A DNA stretch of 27,047 nucleotides. It comes from Parcubacteria group bacterium GW2011_GWA1_47_8. Lineage in GTDB: Bacteria; Patescibacteriota; Minisyncoccia; Phycocordibacterales; UBA1550. The notes under the pieces are model-generated. The model searched no databases and had not been told where the DNA came from. It saw only the letters and a list, made by a program, of their open reading frames with translations. A program made the translations under genes and the position numbers. Positions 22,650-27,047 of this stretch are shown one piece after another (position 1 is the stretch's first letter; every line of letters begins with the position of its first letter). Location: assembly GCA_000996605.1 (NCBI GenBank), contig LCOP01000004.1, forward strand, positions 1-27,047. Reading direction: 5' to 3'.

Positions 22650-23396
22650 TTAAGAGCAAGCTGAGAGGCGAGGTTGACGCCTCCGCGAGAGAGCGGGAAC
22701 GACACCAACAAGCTTCGGCTCCACATAAGCGAGTCGCTGATACACTCGTTCGTGTATATACTGATTAACAGACATACCCCGAGGTGTTTTAAGAGCCACG
22801 TGTAAGCCCTCGTGACACCTCACGAGCTCTTGCAAGCAACCTCCTTCTTTAAACCACTGAGCCGTCCGTGCCTCAAGCATCCCAACGAGGAGAAGGAGTC
22901 GTATCGATGGCTCTATCACAGAACGCTGTAAGGCAAAGTCAAGCCGCTCTACCGCATCTGCATACTCGCCCACCGCAAGTCGCCCCCGCCCCGTACCCTC
23001 AAGTGCAACAAGGGATAGGGAGTCAAGCCATCTTCTCTTCTTAGTATTGAAGAGTCGATCATACCGCGATGGTCCCCCCATGATTACTTCGATGTCTTCA
23101 GTGCATGCCATAATCTGGGCACGATACGTGAGTACACGGAAATGCCAAAGTGCTTTCTTGTAACTCTCTAGCGTTTGCCCGTCACGCTGAAACTGCGCGA
23201 ACGATGCCGCGTTGCACGCATTTTCCAAAAGAACATGGAGTCCGGCAACACGACCTCCTTTTTGAGAGAAATACCTCTGTGCCAACACTTTCGCAATATC
23301 ATTGGCACCACCAACTCCTTCATACTTATCGAACATGGTCTTTTCCTGTAATCTTCCTCTCAACTCCGGCTCTGACAACTCACTCAAAGTCACCAT
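22650..23396 (-). CDS. Helical protein of unknown function
   Basis: 248 residues, without a signal peptide or membrane helix. The sequence is almost wholly helix-prone with repeated Leu/Ala spacing (GLHVLLENACNAASFAQFQRDG, YADAVERLDFALQR, LLLLVGMLEARTAQWFKEGG), suggesting a TPR-like or other helical-bundle scaffold. The C-terminus is basic (SRRRQPRL). I do not recognise the family. It is a single gene with one of the strongest ribosome sites in the window (AAGGAGGAG ending 4 nt before the ATG), which suggests good expression. Neighbours (an epimerase downstream, a surface protein upstream) give no clear hint of function. Confidence 0.75.
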   Translation of the reverse strand: MVTLSELSEPELRGRLQEKTMFDKYEGVGGANDIAKVLAQRYFSQKGGRVAGLHVLLENACNAASFAQFQRDGQTLESYKKALWHFRVLTYRAQIMACTEDIEVIMGGPSRYDRLFNTKKRRWLDSLSLVALEGTGRGRLAVGEYADAVERLDFALQRSVIEPSIRLLLLVGMLEARTAQWFKEGGCLQELVRCHEGLHVALKTPRGMSVNQYIHERVYQRLAYVEPKLVGVVPALSRRRQPRLSACS

Positions 23397-23459
23397 GACA
23401 CTCCTCCTTTTAGGTTTAGGAAATCACTTAATCAGACTCGTCAAACAACAACTGCAAAA

Positions 23460-23468
23460 ACCATAGCA
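23460..23468 (-). promoter_or_regulatory. Possible extended -10 promoter of the helical protein gene
   Basis: Minus-strand TGCTATGGT; TATGGT is at 23460-23465. The start would be near 23453, giving a leader of about 57 nt with the AAGGAGGAG ribosome site at its end. No good -35 is seen. Confidence 0.35.
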
Positions 23469-23496
23469 TAATTTACCATTCTACGCAAGTATTTGC

Positions 23497-23525
23497 CCCA
23501 CTTGGAGGCCTCGCCTCCAAGTGGG
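23497..23525. repeat. Perfect intergenic hairpin without a T-run
   Basis: CCCACTTGGAGGC (23497-23509) and GCCTCCAAGTGGG (23513-23525) form a 13-bp perfect stem around CTC. Neither strand has a T-run after it. It lies between the stop at 23560 and the upstream region of the gene at 23396, so it may end or protect the surface-protein mRNA. Confidence 0.8.
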
Positions 23526-23559
23526 ATCAAAGATCACCCATTCTCTTTTCTCTCTATTT

Positions 23560-25041
23560 TTATTTATCCTCTTCCTCTTCTATAATCTCAAAATCTTCCG
23601 CCTCGAGATCTGATGATTCTTGCGTTTGAAATTTGCGCGTAAAACGTATCCCCGCAAATGCCAGTGCGCCCAAGAACGCGACCGCGGTATACCAGAGCCA
23701 TGCATTGTTTTCTGTTGATGCGGGGAGGTCGGGGGCAGATGCTTGTTGTGCGGTCCCCGAAGGTGCGCTCATGTCTTCTCGTGGCACACTCTCTTTCACC
23801 GCCAAGTTTTTTTGTACAGAAATTGCGGGGACATGAATTGGTTCTTGCGGTTTGGAAGATACGACATTCGAAGAACTCACCTTTGGTGAAATTGCTACTT
23901 CTTCTCCCTGCACTACTCCCGATGTCGCGACTGCTTGCGTACCATTCGGGTAACGGAGCTCCGCCCCGATACCGAAAGGAGTAATGAGCCCCGTAACTTC
24001 CGACGCCATCGTCAGCACCTTCCGCGCACCAAGAATCGTATTTTTGGGGAATATAAATGTTTTTTCTCCCGAAAGAATTTGCCATCCCGACAGATTAAGC
24101 TCGTCGCCGCCCTTGTTCTCGACAGCAACGAATGAGCGCATACGGTCTCCGCCGACAGAGAGTGCGATCATCGGGGTAATCACTTGCACTGGAACACGAC
24201 CGGACGCAGTGTACTGCCCGGACACAGCGTCGATCACAACCGTGTAATCTCCGGGATAATAATACGTATGGGTCACCGTGCGCCCCTCGGCAGTCGCTCC
24301 ATCGCCAAACGCCCACACAACGCGTGCAGTATCAATCGGCTCATCTTTGAATCCAAACACTTTCGCTTCAGCCACGACAGGCGCACCGACGACAACCGTA
24401 GAACCAGTCATGTAAATACGCGTGGTGATTCCCGTCTCTCCAGAGGGGGGGGTAGCGGCATCCCCCGACGAAGTGTTGGAAACAGTATTGGTTTTCGATG
24501 ATGTATTACTTCCGGTATTCGCCGCAGAAGTATTCTGTGTATTCGCGCTACTCAAAACATTGGGAGCTCCGGGTGTTGGAGTCGAGGCCTTCCAAACGCC
24601 ACTTATTTTCTGTAAAGAATTTCCATCACCTGCCGCACCTGTGTCACCCACATATGCGACACTATCCCCGACCGTGCCGTTCGGCGTCTTGAGCGCAATA
24701 GTTTCCCCTGTGTTCTTGAGCGAAAACGAACTGTCAAACACCGCTCCTAAAAATCCCGCATGATCGGCTAAAAATTTCTGTGCATCGTCGGCAATGATCG
24801 CATACGCCCCTGCAGAAAGTGCGCCGCTTCCTTGTACCGCAACAAGCCCATGATTCGTACCTTCTTCAAAAAATTTCCACGAAGCAAGGTCGACGGGGGT
24901 ACTTCCCTTGTTCCCCACTTCCCCCCATTCATACCCGCTGTCCGTCCCCGACACATCGTACATGATCTCGGATATGAAAGCTTGCGCATGAACATGGTGC
25001 GCAAGGAGAAAAAAAATTGTAATGATCGTAACTGCGCGCAT
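23560..25041 (-). CDS. Surface protein with lamin-tail and PKD domains, C-terminal membrane anchor
   Basis: 493 residues from ATG 25041. Residues 1-19 are a signal peptide (IITIFFLLAHHVHA). Residues about 20-160 are a lamin-tail (LTD) domain (AFISEIMYD, EWGEVGNKGSTPVDLASWKF, FSLKNTGETIAL). A Ser/Thr/Asn-rich linker follows, then a PKD-like domain (VVWAFGDGATAEGRTVTHTYYYPGDYTVVIDA), a second LTD-like segment (FVAVENKGGDELNLSGWQIL), a disordered Pro/Ser stretch, one transmembrane helix (WLWYTAVAFLGALAFAGIRF) and an acidic tail ending IIEEEEDK. It should sit outside the cell, anchored by the helix. It starts 4 nt after the TraG-like gene stop, so the two are cotranscribed. The linker is encoded partly by a C8 run. 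The open frame upstream to 25194 overlaps that gene and is rejected. Confidence 0.85.
   Translation of the reverse strand: MRAVTIITIFFLLAHHVHAQAFISEIMYDVSGTDSGYEWGEVGNKGSTPVDLASWKFFEEGTNHGLVAVQGSGALSAGAYAIIADDAQKFLADHAGFLGAVFDSSFSLKNTGETIALKTPNGTVGDSVAYVGDTGAAGDGNSLQKISGVWKASTPTPGAPNVLSSANTQNTSAANTGSNTSSKTNTVSNTSSGDAATPPSGETGITTRIYMTGSTVVVGAPVVAEAKVFGFKDEPIDTARVVWAFGDGATAEGRTVTHTYYYPGDYTVVIDAVSGQYTASGRVPVQVITPMIALSVGGDRMRSFVAVENKGGDELNLSGWQILSGEKTFIFPKNTILGARKVLTMASEVTGLITPFGIGAELRYPNGTQAVATSGVVQGEEVAISPKVSSSNVVSSKPQEPIHVPAISVQKNLAVKESVPREDMSAPSGTAQQASAPDLPASTENNAWLWYTAVAFLGALAFAGIRFTRKFQTQESSDLEAEDFEIIEEEEDK
24445..24452. repeat. Poly-G/C tract (8) inside the surface-protein gene
   Basis: Eight consecutive G on the plus strand (C8 on the coding strand) encode Pro-Pro in the linker of the lamin-tail/PKD protein (AATPPSGE). 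Loss or gain of one base would truncate the protein before the PKD domain. Confidence 0.85.
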
Positions 25042-25045
25042 GATA

Positions 25046-26881
25046 TCAATCTTCTCCGCGAAGGACAGAACGGAGGACATCTTCGGGAACTTCTCGCGCT
25101 TGCCCTCCCAAGTTTTGGGTAGCAAAATTTTGGAGGGGCTTAGATTCTTCTTTTTTATGAGCTGATGCCTCTTTCTTGTGTGACGACTCCGCATGCTCTT
25201 TCTTGCTCAAAACATCCGCAAGCGCGGCTTTTAAATTATTGACGTTCCCGGGTGTCGGACCTTTGCTTTTGAAAGGCGGGATTGCGCCCTTTTCGGGAGA
25301 ATTCTTTGCGAGCGACGAAAGTGACACCGGCTCCAAGGGTTTCGCGGACGAAGGTATTTCTGACTCCATTTCTTTGAACGCTTTCGCGAAAGGTTTTTCA
25401 ACTCTCTCTTGTTCCTCTCTTCTTTTAGGGGGGTGTACCTCGCGCGACTCATGGGAACTCGGTGGGCGCGCAGGGTATTCCGATGCATGCACTGTGGCAC
25501 GTGATTCCGTCCTTATCGGCGTACTTCTCGGAACACCATCTTGGTAACTACTAAGCGCCCTTTCGCGACGCTCATAAGGTGACCGATCTTCACGCCGCTC
25601 AGCCCGCCGTTCACGAGGAGATTCTACTGACGCACCTATTTCTCCTCCGGGGGCATCGGGCGCATGGATCACCATCGTAATTCTCGTCGGTAGCGCAATC
25701 GGAGGCATTGTCACGGCAGAAAAAGGATGCGACGCAACACCGTCGATCATAAGTTTTAAATATATCTGCGTGAAGCCAAGGTTTACCATGTCCTCCGCGG
25801 TAAACACCGGCGCATATTCTTTTTCGAGGATCTCGGCATCGGTCGCGCCCACGCGAAACATGATCTGCGTACCGACGTTGCCAAAAACCGCCGCTCGCAC
25901 TTCTTCGGACATTTGCTCGATATACTGATGCGCCATGACCAGAGAGAGTCTGTACTTGCGCGCCTCGGACAAAATATTGGCAAATGACTCGTTCGCAAAC
26001 GACTGAAATTCATCCACGTAAAGATTAAAATTAGGGAGCTTTTGTTGTTCACTCTCAGGAAGGTCTGCACGTGACATCGCCGAGAGATAAATCTTGGTAA
26101 TAATCATGCTCCCAAGGAGGCTCGCATTGCCTTCGCCGACCTGCCCCTTCGAGAGATTCACGATGAGGATCTTCTTCTCATCCATGATCTTCCGCATATC
26201 AAAGCTTGAATGCGCTTGTCCGATGATATTCCTGATGAGCGGGTTCGAGGTGAACTGACCCACTTTGTTTTGAATAGCGGGTGTCGCGTCTTGCGTATAC
26301 TTTTCTGAATATTTAGAAAATTCTTCGACCCAAAATGCTTTAACCGACGGGTCCTGTACATTGTCGATCACTTTTTTTCGATATACTTTGTCGGTCAAAA
26401 CACGATTGACTCCGAGAAGCGTCGAATCCGGGTACTCGAGGAGTGCCAAAAGAACATTACTCAAGATATATTCCATGCGCGCCGACCACGCATCGATCCA
26501 TATCTTTTTGAACACGCTCATGAGACCGTTCGCCACCAGATGTCGCTTGTCCGCGCCCGTGTCCTCCATGATGTTAAAGGAAATGGGGTTATCCATATCA
26601 AACGGCGCAAAGTAAATAACATCCTTGATACGCTCGGGCGGAATGTAGTCAAGGAGGAGCTCCGCGGACTTGCCGTGCGGATCGACGAAAGCGAGACCTT
26701 CGCCGTTTTTGATATCCTGCACCGCCATGTTCTCGATCATCGTCGACTTGCCCATACCCGTCTTACCAATGATGTACATGTGGCGCGTGCGATCCTCGGC
26801 CTTGATGCCGAATGGTATGCGCTTGTTGCGCCGGTCGGTCTCTGCAAAGTACGTGATGCGATTTTTATCGTATAGATACAT
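25046..26881 (-). CDS. VirD4/TraG-like type IV secretion ATPase
   Basis: 611 residues from ATG 26881. Walker A is GKTGMGKS (39-46), Walker B is NLYVDE (D290, E291), and a later RLSLVMAHQY block carries a sensor-like Gln, all as in the TraD/TraG/VirD4 and HerA-FtsK superfamily. No transmembrane helix precedes the ATPase, unlike true VirD4. The C-terminal third is disordered, highly charged and Pro-rich (residues about 430-570). Such proteins power DNA or protein transfer, or assembly of surface filaments. It is cotranscribed with the lamin-tail/PKD surface protein, which suggests an envelope machine. An in-frame ATG at 26959 is upstream of the promoter and is rejected. Confidence 0.88.
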   Translation of the reverse strand: MYLYDKNRITYFAETDRRNKRIPFGIKAEDRTRHMYIIGKTGMGKSTMIENMAVQDIKNGEGLAFVDPHGKSAELLLDYIPPERIKDVIYFAPFDMDNPISFNIMEDTGADKRHLVANGLMSVFKKIWIDAWSARMEYILSNVLLALLEYPDSTLLGVNRVLTDKVYRKKVIDNVQDPSVKAFWVEEFSKYSEKYTQDATPAIQNKVGQFTSNPLIRNIIGQAHSSFDMRKIMDEKKILIVNLSKGQVGEGNASLLGSMIITKIYLSAMSRADLPESEQQKLPNFNLYVDEFQSFANESFANILSEARKYRLSLVMAHQYIEQMSEEVRAAVFGNVGTQIMFRVGATDAEILEKEYAPVFTAEDMVNLGFTQIYLKLMIDGVASHPFSAVTMPPIALPTRITMVIHAPDAPGGEIGASVESPRERRAERREDRSPYERRERALSSYQDGVPRSTPIRTESRATVHASEYPARPPSSHESREVHPPKRREEQERVEKPFAKAFKEMESEIPSSAKPLEPVSLSSLAKNSPEKGAIPPFKSKGPTPGNVNNLKAALADVLSKKEHAESSHKKEASAHKKEESKPLQNFATQNLGGQAREVPEDVLRSVLRGED

Positions 26882-26888
26882 TAGGAAT

Positions 26889-26897
26889 AGTATATCA
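26889..26897 (-). promoter_or_regulatory. Extended -10 promoter, leaderless (TraG-like gene at 26881)
   Basis: Minus-strand TGATATACT (TATACT 26889-26894) ends 7 nt before ATG 26881; the identical nine bases occur at 13621-13629. The transcript should start at or next to the ATG. Confidence 0.65.
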
Positions 26898-27019
26898 TGG
26901 CAAAAAAAAGACTGCATGAAAATAGCTGATTGCGCAAAACACTGATATTTAGAACCCATCCACTATCTCGCGGTACCCGCCTCTGAAACCATTATTTTTA
27001 GGCGAAAAACAAGTCGGAG

Positions 27020-27047
27020 TACGAACCATAATGAATTATGGTTCGTA
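27020..27047. repeat. Perfect inverted repeat at the window end
   Basis: TACGAACCATAAT (27020-27032) and its complement ATTATGGTTCGTA (27035-27047) flank the centre GA, giving 13-bp perfect arms. The right arm ends at the last base of the window, so the arms may be longer. The region 26898-27047 otherwise shows no gene. Confidence 0.8.

Noticed and set aside
25042..25194. N-terminal extension of the lamin-tail protein to 25194
   Set aside because: It overlaps the ATPase C-terminus and would bury the signal peptide 50 residues inside.

Overview
The window reads as a chromosomal stretch from a Patescibacteria/CPR bacterium, most likely of the Parcubacteria (Paceibacteria) type. This is inferred from gene content and style, not from a marker gene. 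The pointers are short, dense genes of moderate GC, an Elp3 (radical SAM plus GNAT) enzyme in a bacterium, a VirD4/TraG-like ATPase next to a lamin-tail/PKD surface protein, and many surface-glycan genes. UGA is used as a normal stop. No tRNA, rRNA, CRISPR array or insertion sequence was seen.

Layout. (1) Positions 1-3182, plus strand: the end of a glycan operon with a truncated GT4, two GT2 enzymes and a GT11-like fucosyltransferase. (2) 3232-7420, minus strand: an operon with its own extended -10 promoter, holding a DegT/DnrJ aminotransferase, an O-methyltransferase-like protein, an unrecognised protein, a GT4 and a class I methyltransferase. (3) 7561-8251, plus: an HD-domain protein split by a +1 frameshift at CCC-UGA-C, closed by a clear terminator. 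(4) 8324-10992, minus: an SDR sugar-nucleotide enzyme, a GT4, and a DinJ/YafQ toxin-antitoxin pair directly upstream of that GT4. (5) 11030-13571: elp3 facing away from a Trm9-like methyltransferase, a possible tRNA wobble-uridine modification pair. (6) 13702-15685, plus: a secreted DNRLRE plus degenerate M23 protein behind a poly-C tract, then a membrane-anchored protein. (7) 15716-20837: three more full GT4 genes and, between them, a two-gene unit of an N-terminal half-GT4 and a frame-disrupted APH-like phosphotransferase. (8) 20917-23396, minus: a DUF218/YdcF-like gene with an in-frame TAG near its start, an SDR epimerase and a helical protein of unknown function. (9) 23560-26881, minus: a lamin-tail/PKD membrane protein behind a TraG/VirD4-like ATPase. 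The window ends in a perfect inverted repeat.

How it fits together. Most genes would make or decorate a surface polysaccharide: sugar-nucleotide epimerases and an aminotransferase supply donors, GT2/GT4/GT11 enzymes assemble, methyltransferases cap. The secreted M23-like and lamin-tail proteins and the TraG-like ATPase belong to the envelope.

Three themes stand out. First, at least five genes carry an extended -10 box (TGnTAnnnT) ending 6-7 nt before the ATG, which implies leaderless mRNAs; another set has leaders with good Shine-Dalgarno sites. Second, simple repeats and palindromes sit inside genes: two palindromes encode in-frame insertions in Elp3, a 7-bp repeat lies inside a GT4, and poly-C tracts lie in or before surface-protein genes. 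Third, three genes are interrupted by one frameshift or one stop each; these may be errors, decay or recoding.
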